Source: Zoogloea sp.
GTDB lineage: Bacteria; Pseudomonadota; Gammaproteobacteria; Burkholderiales; Rhodocyclaceae
Assembly (NCBI GenBank): GCA_023150095.1
Contig: JAKLLO010000004.1
Coordinates: 1 to 64,000, forward strand
Length of the DNA stretch: 64,000 bases
Reading direction: 5' to 3'
Each line of letters opens with the position of its first letter. Position 1 is the first letter of the stretch. The position numbers were made by a program, and so were the translations under genes. The notes under the pieces are model-generated. The model saw nothing but the letters and a program-made list of their open reading frames with translations. It was not told where the DNA came from and did not search any database. Of the stretch, positions 53,929 to 63,088 are shown in pieces.

Positions 53929-54870
53929 TCACAGCCCCGGGTCTTCACCGCCCCCCGCCAACGCCGCATCCACCACATGGCGCGACAGGTGGGGGGCAAA
54001 CAGCTCGATGAAGGCGTACACATATCCCCGCAGCCACGCGTTGCGCCGCACGCCGATGCGCGTGGTGCTCGACTCGAACAGGTGCGCCGCGTCGAGCATG
54101 CCCAGTTCCTTGTCGGCGGCCGGATCGAACGCCATCTTGGCCAGGATGCCGATTCCCAGGCCCATGCCCACGTAAGTCTTGATGATGTCCGAGTCGATGG
54201 CGGTGAGCACCACGTTGGGCTTCAGCCCGCGGCCCATGAAGGCCTTGTTGATCTGGTTGCGCCCGGTGAAGGCAAAGTCGTAGGTGATGATCGGATGCCG
54301 GGCGATCGCCTCCAGCGTGAGCGGCTGGGTGCTCAGGATGGGGTGGCGCACCGGCGCGATCACGCAGCGGTTCCACTGATAGCAGGGCAGCATCACCAGC
54401 TCGTGCTCCTCGGCGATGGCCTCGGTGGCGATGGCGATGTCCGCCTCGCCCGACAGCACGTACTCGCACACCTGGCGCGGATTGCCCTGGTGCAGTGACA
54501 AGCGCACGTTGGGGTAGCGCGTCATGAAGGCCCGGATCACCGACGGCAGGGCGTAGCGGGCCTGAGTGTGGGTGGTGGCGATCGACAGGCTGCCGCTCGC
54601 CTCATTGCTGAACTCGGCGCCCACCTGCCGCAGGTTATCCACGTCCAGCAGCATCCGCTCGGCAATCGCCAGCACCTGCCGCCCCGGCTCGGTGACGGCC
54701 ACCAGTCGCTTGCCGTGGCGCACGAAGATCTCGATGCCCAGCTCGTCCTCCAGCTGGCGGATCTGCTTCGAGACGCCTGGCTGAGATGTAAACAAGGCCT
54801 CGGCCGCCTCCGACACGTTGAGCCGATGACGCACCACCTCGAAGACATAACGCAACTGCTGGATGTTCAT
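53929..54870 (-). CDS. cysB: CysB-type LysR regulator of sulfur assimilation
   Basis: This 313-residue LysR-family protein begins MNIQQLRYVFEVVRHRLNVSEAAEALFTSQPGVSKQIRQ-like sequence in the CysB manner. The helix-turn-helix lies at about 15-50 and the inducer-binding region at about 90-290 (TTHTQARYALP, the CysB hallmark). CysB activates sulfate assimilation when O- or N-acetylserine is present. It is divergent from a TauE/SafE gene and the cys operon. A ggagg site precedes ATG 54870. Confidence 0.94.
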   Translation of the reverse strand: MNIQQLRYVFEVVRHRLNVSEAAEALFTSQPGVSKQIRQLEDELGIEIFVRHGKRLVAVTEPGRQVLAIAERMLLDVDNLRQVGAEFSNEASGSLSIATTHTQARYALPSVIRAFMTRYPNVRLSLHQGNPRQVCEYVLSGEADIAIATEAIAEEHELVMLPCYQWNRCVIAPVRHPILSTQPLTLEAIARHPIITYDFAFTGRNQINKAFMGRGLKPNVVLTAIDSDIIKTYVGMGLGIGILAKMAFDPAADKELGMLDAAHLFESSTTRIGVRRNAWLRGYVYAFIELFAPHLSRHVVDAALAGGGEDPGL

Positions 54871-54897
54871 GCCGATCCTCCGGTCGCCACCACCGAC

Positions 54898-54921
54898 CTA
54901 TATAACTTTTTGTTCTTATAG
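54898..54921 (+). promoter_or_regulatory. AT-rich dyad, candidate CysB site
   Basis: CTATATAA and TTATAG form an imperfect dyad around an AT-rich core in the 123-base gap between cysB and the TauE gene. CysB sites are poorly conserved AT-rich dyads, so this is suggestive only. Confidence 0.4.
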
Positions 54922-54993
54922 TTTAACCCAAACCGCCTTCTACCCTCTAACCCCTCGGTTTACGATGCGCCGCACAAGATATTGGGGCTCATC

Positions 54994-55773
54994 ATGGACT
55001 TCGCGTACACCGTTGCAGGTTTCTCCGTCGGCGCCATCGTCGGCCTGACAGGCGTTGGCGGGGGTTCGCTCATGACGCCTCTGCTGGTGCTGCTGTTCGG
55101 CGTTCCGGCCTCGGTGGCGGTGGGCACCGACCTGCTCTACGCGGCGGTCACCAAGGCCGGCGGCACCCTCGCCCACGGCCTCAAGGGCACCGTCGACTGG
55201 ACGATCACCAAGCGTCTCGCCACCGGCAGCATCCCTGCTTCGGCCCTGACCCTGCTGGCGCTCGGCTACTTCGCCCCCGGCGGCATCGGCGGCGCGGTGA
55301 GCCTCATCAAGGTGGCGCTGGGCGTGGCCCTGCTGCTCACCGCCGTGGCGATCATCTTCCGCAAGAAGATCCAGGATTTCGCGCTCAAGCACTCCGAAGG
55401 CCGCGAGAACCCGCAGCGCACCGCTGCGCTCACCGTACTCACCGGCGCCGTACTGGGCGTGCTGGTGTCGATCTCGTCGGTGGGCGCCGGCGCCCTTGGG
55501 GTCAGCGCCCTGTTCTTCCTGTATCCTCGCCTCCCCACGCTGCGTATCGTCGGCAGCGACATCGCCCACGCGGTGCCCCTGACCCTCGTCGCCGGCATCG
55601 GCCACTGGTTCCTCGGCAGTGTGGATTGGTCCCTGCTTGGCAGCCTGCTGATCGGCTCTCTGCCCGGCATCTGGCTGGGGAGCCACATTTCCACCCGGGT
55701 GCCCGACCGGGTGCTGCGTCCGATTCTGGCAACCATGCTGGTCTTGGTGGGCAGCAAGTTGATCGCGGCCTGA
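54994..55773 (+). CDS. TauE/SafE sulfite exporter family protein
   Basis: This 259-residue membrane protein has about eight spans and the family GLTGVGGGSLMTPLL motif at the start and a second half-repeat (ISSVGAGALGVSALFF). Its position immediately before the sulfite reductase gene and next to cysB supports export of sulfite or a related sulfur oxyanion, for instance to prevent toxic build-up. The first in-frame ATG at 54994 is used; a TTG at 54982 is possible. It is probably the first gene of the cys operon. Confidence 0.88.
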   Translation: MDFAYTVAGFSVGAIVGLTGVGGGSLMTPLLVLLFGVPASVAVGTDLLYAAVTKAGGTLAHGLKGTVDWTITKRLATGSIPASALTLLALGYFAPGGIGGAVSLIKVALGVALLLTAVAIIFRKKIQDFALKHSEGRENPQRTAALTVLTGAVLGVLVSISSVGAGALGVSALFFLYPRLPTLRIVGSDIAHAVPLTLVAGIGHWFLGSVDWSLLGSLLIGSLPGIWLGSHISTRVPDRVLRPILATMLVLVGSKLIAA

Positions 55774-55813
55774 CAGCCAGCGCGCCCCTGACAACCAGGA
55801 CACATTACAAATC

Positions 55814-57496
55814 ATGTACCGTTACGACCCCTACGACCAGAAGATCGTCGACGAACGCGTCGCCCAGTTCCGCGACCAGACCCGCCGCTACCTGGCCGGC
55901 GAGCTCACCGACGACGAGTTCCGCCCCCTGCGCCTGCAGAACGGCCTGTACATCCAGCGCCACGCCCCGATGCTGCGCGTGGCCGTGCCCTACGGCCTGC
56001 TGTCCTCCACCCAGATCCGCAAGCTGGCCCACATCGCGCGCACCCACGACAAGGGCTACAGCCACGTCACCACGCGCCAGAACTTCCAGTTCAACTGGCC
56101 CGAGCTGAAGGTCGTGCCGGAGATCCTGGCCGAGCTCGCCACCGTCGAGATGCACGCCATCCAGACCTCCGGCGCGTGCATCCGCAACATCACCTCCGAC
56201 CCCTTCGCGGGCGTCGCCGGCGACGAATACATCGACCCGCGCCCGTGGTGCGAGGTGCTGCGCCAGTGGAGCACCTTCCACCCCGAGTTCGCCTTCCTGC
56301 CGCGCAAGTTCAAGATCGCCGTGAACGGCGCCGGGCAGGACCGCGCGGTCATCCAGTGCCACGACATCGGCCTCGAGCTCAAGCGTGATGCGGCCGGCGA
56401 GATCGGCTTCCGCGTGCTGGTCGGTGGCGGCATGGGCCGCACCCCGATCATCGGTGAAGAGATCACCGATTTCGTGCCGTGGCAGCACATCATCACCTAC
56501 TGCGAAGCCATCCTGCGCGTCTATAACCGCTATGGCCGCCGCGACAACCTCTACAAGGCGCGGATCAAGATCCTCGTCAAGGCCCTCGGCATCGCCGAGT
56601 TCAAGCGCCAGGTGGAAGCGGAATGGGAATTCGGCAAGAACGGCCCGAACACCCTCACCGAAGCCGAAGTCGCCCGCGTTGCCGGCCACTTCACCACCCC
56701 GGCCTACGAAACCCTGCCCGCCGAAGACGCCGGTTACGCCGCCCAGCGCAGCGCCAACCCGGCCTTCGCCGCCTGGGCCCGGCGCAACGTGCTGGCCCAC
56801 AAGGTGCCCGGCTACGCCATCGTGGTGCTGTCCCTGAAAGACCCGAAGCGCGCCCCCGGCGACATCACCGCCGAGCAGCTCGACCTCGTGGCCGACTGGG
56901 CCGACGCCTACAGCTTCGGCGAGATCCGCGCCACCCACGAGCAGAACCTCGTGCTGGCCGATGTCAAACAGTCCGACCTCTTCGCCCTCTGGGAGAAGGC
57001 CCGCGCCACCGGCCTCGCGACGCCCACGTTTGGCCTCCTGACCGACATCATCTGCTGCCCCGGCGGCGATTTCTGCGCCCTGGCCAACGCCAAGTCGATC
57101 CCCATCGCCAACGCCATCCAGGCCCGCTTCGATGATCTGGATCACCTCTACGACATCGGCGACATCGAGCTCAACATCTCCGGCTGCATGAACTCCTGCG
57201 GCCACCACCACGTGGGCCACATCGGCATCCTCGGCGTCGATAAGAACGGCGAGGAGTGGTATCAGGTCAGCCTCGGCGGCAGCCAGGGCAACAACACCAG
57301 CATCGGCAAGGTCATCGGCCGCTCGTTTGCCGCCGCCGAAATGCCCGATGTGATCAGCAAGATCATCGACGTCTACCTGGCCCAGCGCCAGGACGGCGAG
57401 CGCTTCATCGAAACCGTCCGCCGCACCGGCCTCGACCCGTTCAAGCTCGGCGTGTATGGCGAAGCCGCCGTCAAGGAAAGGAAGCACAATGCCTAA
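55814..57496 (+). CDS. cysI: Sulfite reductase hemoprotein
   Basis: This 560-residue nitrite/sulfite reductase-family protein reduces sulfite to sulfide with a sirohaem and a 4Fe-4S cluster. The cluster Cys residues are in CCPGGDFC and CMNSCGHHH. Both ferrodoxin-like half-domains are present (TTRQNFQFNW and the C-terminal half). There is no CysJ flavoprotein gene, so electrons probably come from ferredoxin or another reductase. It overlaps the next gene by 8 bases. The start is ATG 55814. Confidence 0.94.
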   Translation: MYRYDPYDQKIVDERVAQFRDQTRRYLAGELTDDEFRPLRLQNGLYIQRHAPMLRVAVPYGLLSSTQIRKLAHIARTHDKGYSHVTTRQNFQFNWPELKVVPEILAELATVEMHAIQTSGACIRNITSDPFAGVAGDEYIDPRPWCEVLRQWSTFHPEFAFLPRKFKIAVNGAGQDRAVIQCHDIGLELKRDAAGEIGFRVLVGGGMGRTPIIGEEITDFVPWQHIITYCEAILRVYNRYGRRDNLYKARIKILVKALGIAEFKRQVEAEWEFGKNGPNTLTEAEVARVAGHFTTPAYETLPAEDAGYAAQRSANPAFAAWARRNVLAHKVPGYAIVVLSLKDPKRAPGDITAEQLDLVADWADAYSFGEIRATHEQNLVLADVKQSDLFALWEKARATGLATPTFGLLTDIICCPGGDFCALANAKSIPIANAIQARFDDLDHLYDIGDIELNISGCMNSCGHHHVGHIGILGVDKNGEEWYQVSLGGSQGNNTSIGKVIGRSFAAAEMPDVISKIIDVYLAQRQDGERFIETVRRTGLDPFKLGVYGEAAVKERKHNA

Positions 57497-58013
57497 GCTC
57501 ATCAAGAACGGCCAGGTCATCGACGACGCGGCCCAGATCCTCGTCCTGGACGAAACCCAGGCGCCCGAAGCCCTGACCCTGCCCGACGGCCCGCTGTTCG
57601 TGCCCCTGGCCGTGTGGCAGGCCCACAAGGGCCAGATCTCCGGTCGCGCCAGCGTCGGCGTGTGGCTCGACAGCCACGAGAACGTGGACGAGATCGCCGA
57701 CGACCTGGAAGGCATCACCGCCATCGCCCTCAACTTCCCCAAGTTCACCGACGGCCGCGCCTACTCCGCCGCCGCGCTGCTGCGCAGCCGCTACGGCTTC
57801 AAGGGCGAGATCCGCGCCATCGGCGACGTGCTGCGCGACCAGTTCTTCTTCATGCAGCGCTGCGGCTTCGATGCCATCCAGCCCAAGGCCGGCAAGTACT
57901 CCGACGCCCAGCTCGAAGAAGCCCTGGCCAGCCTGAAGGATTTCTCGACCCCCTACCAGGCCGCCATCGACCAGCCGGAACCGCTGTTCCGCCGCGCCCA
58001 GCGCGCCGCCTGA
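57489..58013 (+). CDS. DUF934 protein associated with sulfite reductase
   Basis: This 174-residue protein belongs to DUF934, which is almost always found next to cysI/cysH in proteobacteria. Motifs include NFPKFTDGRAYSAAALLRSRYG and QFFFMQRCGFDA. Its role is unproven; it may assist the ferredoxin-type sulfite reductase. The ATG overlaps the cysI stop, so translation is coupled. Confidence 0.9.
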   Translation: MPKLIKNGQVIDDAAQILVLDETQAPEALTLPDGPLFVPLAVWQAHKGQISGRASVGVWLDSHENVDEIADDLEGITAIALNFPKFTDGRAYSAAALLRSRYGFKGEIRAIGDVLRDQFFFMQRCGFDAIQPKAGKYSDAQLEEALASLKDFSTPYQAAIDQPEPLFRRAQRAA

Positions 58014-58026
58014 GCCCGGAGACGCC

Positions 58027-58752
58027 ATGCATCCCAATCAGAACCCCAAGCTCGACGATCCCGTGCTGCTGGCCAGCCTCGAAGCCAAGGTCGCCCAGCT
58101 CAAGACCGACCTGGCCGCCTGGGCAGCCGAGCTGCCCGCCATCACCATGGCCAACAGCCTCGGCGCCGAGGACATGGTGCTCACCGACGTGATCGCCACC
58201 AGCAAGCTGCCCATCGAGATCTTCTCGCTCGATACCGGCCGCCTGCCGCTGGAAACCTACGACCTGATGGCCAAGGTGCAGCAGCACTACGGCCTCAAGC
58301 TCAAGTTCTTCTACCCCAACCACGACGCCATCGAGGCCTACACCCGCGAGCACGGCATCAACGCCTTCTACGACAGCGTCGAGCTGCGCAAGGCCTGCTG
58401 CCACGCCCGCAAGGTCGAGCCCCTCGGCCGCGCCCTGGCCGGCAAGCAGGCGTGGATCACCGGCCTGCGCGCCCAGCAATCCACCACCCGCACCGACCTG
58501 CCCAAGCGCGAGTTCGACGCCGGCAACGGCCTCATCAAGTTCAACCCGCTGTCCGAGTGGACCGAAAAGGAAGTCTGGGCCTACATCCGCCTCAACAAGG
58601 TTCCGTACAACGCCCTCCACGACAAGTTCTACCCGAGCATCGGCTGTGCGCCGTGCACCCGCCCGGTTTCGATTGGCGAAGACGTGCGCGCCGGCCGCTG
58701 GTGGTGGGAGAATCCGGAAACCAAGGAATGCGGCCTGCACGTCAAGAAGTGA
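58027..58752 (+). CDS. cysH: Adenylyl-sulfate (APS) reductase
   Basis: This 241-residue reductase converts APS to sulfite. It has the N-type ATP-sulfurylase-like fold and the C-terminal redox motif ECGLH with the catalytic Cys. Two extra Cys pairs (ACCHARKV and GCAPC) are the 4Fe-4S ligands that mark APS reductases rather than PAPS reductases. This fits the absence of an APS kinase in the operon. Confidence 0.94.
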   Translation: MHPNQNPKLDDPVLLASLEAKVAQLKTDLAAWAAELPAITMANSLGAEDMVLTDVIATSKLPIEIFSLDTGRLPLETYDLMAKVQQHYGLKLKFFYPNHDAIEAYTREHGINAFYDSVELRKACCHARKVEPLGRALAGKQAWITGLRAQQSTTRTDLPKREFDAGNGLIKFNPLSEWTEKEVWAYIRLNKVPYNALHDKFYPSIGCAPCTRPVSIGEDVRAGRWWWENPETKECGLHVKK

Positions 58753-58785
58753 CGCGCACCGAAGAACCCTCAAACGAGTAAAGCA

Positions 58786-59721
58786 ATGTCGACGCTCACC
58801 AAACAAACCCTGAGCCACCTGGACTGGCTCGAATCCGAAGCCATCCACATCATGCGCGAGGTGGCCGGCCAGTGCAGCAACCCCGTGCTGCTGTTCTCCG
58901 GCGGCAAGGACTCCATCTGCATGCTGCGGATCGCCGAAAAGGCCTTCCGCCCGGGCAAGTTCCCCTTCCCGCTGATGCACATCGACACCGGCCACAACTA
59001 CCGCGAAGTCGTCGAGTTCCGTGACAAGCGCGCCGCCGAGCTCGGCGAGCGCCTGATCGTGCGCTCCGTCGAAGACTCCATGAAGCGCGGCACGGTCGTC
59101 CTCAAGCACGAGAACGAATCCCGCAACAAGCACCAGTCGGTCACTCTGCTCGAGGCCATCGAAGAGTTCGGCTTCGACGCCTGTATCGGCGGCGCCCGCC
59201 GCGACGAAGAGAAGGCCCGCGCCAAGGAGCGGATCATGAGCTTCCGCGACGAGTTCGGCCAATGGGACCCGAAGAACCAGCGCCCGGAGCTGTGGAACCT
59301 CTACAACGCCCGCAGCCACAAGGGCGAGAACATCCGCGCCTTCCCGATCTCCAACTGGACCGAGATGGACGTCTGGCAGTACATCGAGCGCGAACAGCTC
59401 GAGCTGCCGTCGATCTACTTCGCCCACACCCGCCCGGTGGTGATGCGCCAGGGCTCGATCGTCCCGGTCAATGTGCCGCTGATGACCGGCGAGCTCACCA
59501 ACCTGCCGAAGGCCGGCGAAGAAATCATCGACCTGCAGGTGCGCTTCCGCACCGTGGGTGACATCTCCTGTACCGCGCCGGTCGAATCCGACGCCGACAC
59601 CGTCGAGAAGATCGTCATCGAAACCGCCACCACCACGATTACCGAGCGCGGCGCCACCCGCCTCGACGACCAGACTTCCGACGCCTCCATGGAGCAGCGC
59701 AAGAAGGAAGGCTACTTCTAA
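58786..59721 (+). CDS. cysD: ATP sulfurylase small subunit
   Basis: This 311-residue subunit activates sulfate with ATP to form APS, together with CysN. The PP-loop motif is FSGGKDSICMLR near residue 45, and GGARRDEEKARAKER follows in the centre. Length and order (cysH-cysD-cysN) are typical. It starts 33 bases after cysH. Confidence 0.96.
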   Translation: MSTLTKQTLSHLDWLESEAIHIMREVAGQCSNPVLLFSGGKDSICMLRIAEKAFRPGKFPFPLMHIDTGHNYREVVEFRDKRAAELGERLIVRSVEDSMKRGTVVLKHENESRNKHQSVTLLEAIEEFGFDACIGGARRDEEKARAKERIMSFRDEFGQWDPKNQRPELWNLYNARSHKGENIRAFPISNWTEMDVWQYIEREQLELPSIYFAHTRPVVMRQGSIVPVNVPLMTGELTNLPKAGEEIIDLQVRFRTVGDISCTAPVESDADTVEKIVIETATTTITERGATRLDDQTSDASMEQRKKEGYF

Positions 59722-59753
59722 TCGCCGCCCCGGAATCCAAGGAATACAGAACC

Positions 59754-61037
59754 ATGTCCGCACCCGAAAAACTGCCCGACGTCGACAACGGCCTGCTGCG
59801 CTTCCTCACCTGCGGCTCCGTCGATGACGGCAAGAGCACCCTGATCGGCCGCCTGCTGTTCGACACCAAGGCCATCCTCGCCGACACCCTCACCGCCATC
59901 GAGAAGACCTCCAACAAACGCGGCCTCACCGCGGTCGATCTGTCGCTGCTCACCGACGGCCTGCAGGCCGAGCGCGAGCAGGGCATCACCATCGACGTCG
60001 CCTACCGCTACTTCTCCACCGGCACCCGCAAGTACATCATCGCCGACGCCCCGGGCCACGAGCAGTACACCCGCAACATGGTGACCGCGGCCTCCACCGC
60101 CAACGTCGCGATCATCCTGATCGACGCACGCAAGGGCGTGCTCACCCAGACCCGCCGCCACAGCTACCTCGCCAAGCTCGTGGGCATTCCCCACGTGGTC
60201 GTTGCTGTGAACAAGATGGACCTGGTGGATTACGACCAGGCCACCTACGACAAGATCGTCGCCGAATACAAAGCCTTCGCCGAACAGATCGGCCTCACCG
60301 ACGTGCGCTTCATCCCCCTGTCGGCCCTCGTCGGCGACATGATCGTCGATCGCGGTGACAGCCTGAACTGGTACGACGGCCCCACGCTCATCGAGATCCT
60401 CGAAGCCGCCCCGGCCGCCCACACCGAAAAGGCCGAGAGCTTCCGCTTCCCGGTGCAGTACGTGTGCCGCCCGCAGGCCTCCGACAACCCCGAGCTCCAC
60501 GACTACCGCGGCTTCATGGGCCGCGTCGAATCCGGCGAGATCAAGGTCGGCGACAGCGTCACCGTGCTGCCCAACGGCCTCACCACCAAGGTCAAGGACA
60601 TCCAGCTCTACGGCGAATCCCTGCCCAAAGCGATCCACGAGCAATCCGTGACCCTGCTGCTGGAAGACGAGATCGACATCTCCCGTGGCGACATGATCGT
60701 CAACAGCGAAGAACTGCCGGCCCAGACCAAGCAGATCGACGCCGTGGTGTGCTGGCTCTCCGAAACCCCGCTGTCGCCCGCGCGCACCTACTGGCTGCGC
60801 CACACGACCCGTGAGGTCAAGGCCAAGGTCGCCGGCATCGCTCACCGCGTAGATATCAACACGCTGTCAAAGGATGCGGCAAGCACCCTCGCGATGAACG
60901 ACATCGCCCAGCTCAGCCTCAAGCTGGCACAGCCGATCTTCGCTGACAACTACACCGACTCCCGTGCCACCGGTGCTTTCATCCTCATCGATGAATCGAC
61001 CAACAACACCGTCGGCGCCGGGATGATCATCGGCTGA
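59754..61037 (+). CDS. cysN: ATP sulfurylase large subunit (GTPase)
   Basis: This 427-residue GTPase drives sulfate activation by CysD. The G motifs are intact: GSVDDGKSTLIG (P-loop), DAPGHEQYTRNM, and NKMDLVD. It has the three EF-Tu-like domains but no fused APS kinase (CysC), consistent with an APS reductase that uses APS directly. It ends the operon and is followed by a strong terminator. Confidence 0.96.
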   Translation: MSAPEKLPDVDNGLLRFLTCGSVDDGKSTLIGRLLFDTKAILADTLTAIEKTSNKRGLTAVDLSLLTDGLQAEREQGITIDVAYRYFSTGTRKYIIADAPGHEQYTRNMVTAASTANVAIILIDARKGVLTQTRRHSYLAKLVGIPHVVVAVNKMDLVDYDQATYDKIVAEYKAFAEQIGLTDVRFIPLSALVGDMIVDRGDSLNWYDGPTLIEILEAAPAAHTEKAESFRFPVQYVCRPQASDNPELHDYRGFMGRVESGEIKVGDSVTVLPNGLTTKVKDIQLYGESLPKAIHEQSVTLLLEDEIDISRGDMIVNSEELPAQTKQIDAVVCWLSETPLSPARTYWLRHTTREVKAKVAGIAHRVDINTLSKDAASTLAMNDIAQLSLKLAQPIFADNYTDSRATGAFILIDESTNNTVGAGMIIG

Positions 61038-61084
61038 TCTGGTAAGCGCTGGGCCGCACTACCGTGCCCCCTTCGCCGAAATAC

Positions 61085-61125
61085 AAATCCCCAGGTAGCG
61101 GCAACGCGCCTGGGGATTTTGTTTT
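61085..61125 (+). terminator. Intrinsic terminator of the cys operon
   Basis: A perfect 11-bp stem (AAATCCCCAGG with its complement) and a 13-base loop are followed by TTTGTTTT. It lies 48 bases after the cysN stop. Confidence 0.92.
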
Positions 61126-61517
61126 GGGCCAACACAGATCCGCGGCTGGCCTACGATCCCCACCGGCCCACTCCCACCGCGGAGGGCCCAGATCGGCGTC
61201 CCGTTTGGCCCAATGGCCGACGCCCCGCCCCCATCGACAACCATCTGATCGTGAACCCGACCCGACTGATCGCCATCGGAGACAAGAACCAGCGCTCAGC
61301 GGGTTTGCGGCCCGCCCGCAATCAACCCACCGTCATCACGAGGCCCACCAGTGTGCGGCCGATCGTGGATGAGCCCTTCGCGCAACTGAAGAAAGCCCTC
61401 ACGCGGCTGCTAGCCCCACGGCAAAGCCGGATCTAGAAATCCATGCCACATCTCTGGCCGCCGGACTCAATCGGCGCCGGGAGAAGAGACGATTGCCGCC
61501 GCCCGCGAACCTAATTC
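61126..61517. other. Intergenic DNA before the IS66 element
   Basis: No gene is supported in this 392-base stretch. A 105-codon plus-strand frame (61119-61436) starts inside the terminator and lacks a ribosome site. Its tail (FAQLKKALTRLL) faintly recalls the C-terminus of IS630-type transposases, so it could be a decayed remnant. Confidence 0.4.
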
Positions 61518-61550
61518 GTAAGCCCCCGGCAATCCCCTCTTGACCAAGCC

Positions 61551-61770
61551 TCAGGCTGAATCCGGCCTCCACCGATGGGGCAACAACTCTCCGATCCGAC
61601 TCTGCGGCTGAGTCGGCAGGCGGGTGAGGACATCCTTCAGATAGGCGTAGGGCTCATGCCCATTCAGGCGCGCCGACTGGATCAGGCTCATGATCGCCGC
61701 CGCCCGCTTGCCGGCGCGCAGCTAACCGGCAAAGAGCCAGTTCTTGCGGCCAATGGCAATCGGCCGGATC
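61551..61770 (-). pseudogene. IS66 transposase TnpC, C-terminal fragment
   Basis: Translation gives the conserved IS66 C-terminus: IAIGRKNWLFAG, then a stop codon where Ser is usual, then LRAGKRAAAIMSLIQSARLNGHEP, YLKDVLTRLP and LLPHRW. The fragment ends at the stop at 61551 and is cut at its upstream side by the IS3 element. The internal TAG shows decay. Confidence 0.85.
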
Positions 61771-61820
61771 TGAACCGCCCCGGATTTGGTGGAGGCCCAA
61801 TACTCTGAGAGGATTGAGCC

Positions 61821-62144
61821 ATGACCAAATCGAACAAGTTTTCCCCTGAGGTGCGCGAGCGTGCGGTGCGCATGGTGCAGGAGCACCGGGGCGAGTCCCC
61901 CTCACAGTGGGCGGCCATCGAGTCGATCGCCCCCAAGATCGGCAGCGTGCCGCAGACGCTGCATGAGTGGGTCAAGCGCCACGAGATCGATTCGGGGACA
62001 CCGGACGGCATCACCACGTCCGAGTTGCAGCGCCTGAAGGAGCTCGAACGCGAGAACAAGGAGCTGCGCAAGGCCAACGAGATTCTCAAGCTGGCCAGTG
62101 CGTTTTTCGCCCAGGCGGAGCTCGACCGCCGCTTGAAGTCCTGA
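61821..62144 (+). CDS. IS3-family transposase OrfA
   Basis: This 107-residue protein has a helix-turn-helix (about 10-50) followed by a leucine-zipper coiled coil ([21 protein letters not shown]), as in IS3 OrfA, which binds the terminal repeats. An agga site precedes the ATG, 24 bases inside the left repeat. OrfB lies in the -1 frame, so a fusion OrfAB could arise by frameshifting near the end of orfA. Confidence 0.93.
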   Translation: MTKSNKFSPEVRERAVRMVQEHRGESPSQWAAIESIAPKIGSVPQTLHEWVKRHEIDSGTPDGITTSELQRLKELERENKELRKANEILKLASAFFAQAELDRRLKS

Positions 62145-62152
62145 GGGGTTTT

Positions 62153-63049
62153 GTGGACCGGCATCGACAGGCCTACGGGGTCGAGTCGATCTGCAAGGCG
62201 TTGCAGATTGCTCCGTCGGGCTACTGGCGCCATGCGGCACTCACGCGCGAGCCCCACAGACGCTGCGCCCGCGCCCAGCGCGACGAGGCCCTGATCCCGC
62301 ACATCCAGCGGGTGTGGCACGCCAACCTGCAAGTCTATGGCGCGGACAAGGTCTGGAAACAGATGAACCGGGAGGGTTTGCCAGTGGCGCGTTGCACGGT
62401 CGAGCGGCTCATGCGCCGCCTGGGCCTGCGCGGGGTAAGGCGTGGCAAGGTCGTGCGCACGACGGTCGGTGACAGCAAGGCAACCTGCCCGCTCGATCGG
62501 GTCAATCGGCGGTTCAGTGCCGAGCGCCCGAACCAGCTATGGGTCAGCGATTTCACCTACGTCTCGACCTGGCAGGGCTGGCTGTACGTGGCCTTCGTGA
62601 TCGACGTTTTTGCCCGGCGCATCGTGGGCTGGCGGGTCAGCAGCACCATGCGCACAGACTTCGTGCTCGATGCCCTGGAGCAGGCCTTGTACGCCCGGCA
62701 GCCCGAGCGGGACGGCCCCCTCGTCTGCCACTCGGATCGCGGGTCGCAATACGTCAGCATCCGCTACACCGAGCGGCTGGCCGAGGCGGGCATCGAACCC
62801 TCGGTCGGCAGCAAGGGCGACCGCTACGACAATGCACTGGCCGAGACGATCAACGGGCTGTACAAGGCCGAGCTGATCCACCGGCGTGCGCCCTGGAAAA
62901 CCCGGGAATCCCTGGAACTGGCAACCCTGGAATGGGTGTTCTGGTTCAACCACCACAGGCTGCTCGCGCCCATTGGGTACATTCCCCCGGCCGAAGCTGA
63001 GGCAAACTACTACCGGCAACTTGCCAGTCAGGCCGTAACGCCCGCCTGA
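62153..63049 (+). CDS. IS3-family transposase OrfB (DDE integrase)
   Basis: This protein of about 298 residues is the catalytic part. The DDE residues are the Asp in VSDFTYV, the Asp in CHSDRGSQY and the Glu in NALAETINGLYKAE, with an integrase-core fold between. The GTG at 62153 with a gagggg site is taken as a stand-alone start; the open frame extends upstream to 61967, as expected for a frameshifted OrfAB. It appears intact, so the element may be active. Confidence 0.92.
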   Translation: MDRHRQAYGVESICKALQIAPSGYWRHAALTREPHRRCARAQRDEALIPHIQRVWHANLQVYGADKVWKQMNREGLPVARCTVERLMRRLGLRGVRRGKVVRTTVGDSKATCPLDRVNRRFSAERPNQLWVSDFTYVSTWQGWLYVAFVIDVFARRIVGWRVSSTMRTDFVLDALEQALYARQPERDGPLVCHSDRGSQYVSIRYTERLAEAGIEPSVGSKGDRYDNALAETINGLYKAELIHRRAPWKTRESLELATLEWVFWFNHHRLLAPIGYIPPAEAEANYYRQLASQAVTPA

Positions 63050-63088
63050 CCTAAACCAAATGGCCTCCACGGAAGGCGGGGCGGTTCA

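Larger units (their letters stand above)
61771..63088 (+). mobile_element. IS3-family insertion sequence, 1318 bp
   Basis: Terminal inverted repeats are seen: left 61771-61797 starts TGAACCGCCCCGG and right 63062-63088 is its complement with about five changes over 27 bases. Two overlapping frames (orfA, orfB in the -1 frame) fill the element. The bases flanking the ends (gatc on the left, ggtt on the right) do not match, so no target duplication is seen. Its ends lie in two non-adjacent parts of IS66 tnpC. Confidence 0.9.

Noticed and set aside
61119..61436. Plus-strand frame of 105 codons after the cys terminator
   Set aside because: It begins inside the terminator hairpin. A faint IS630-like tail is too weak to call.
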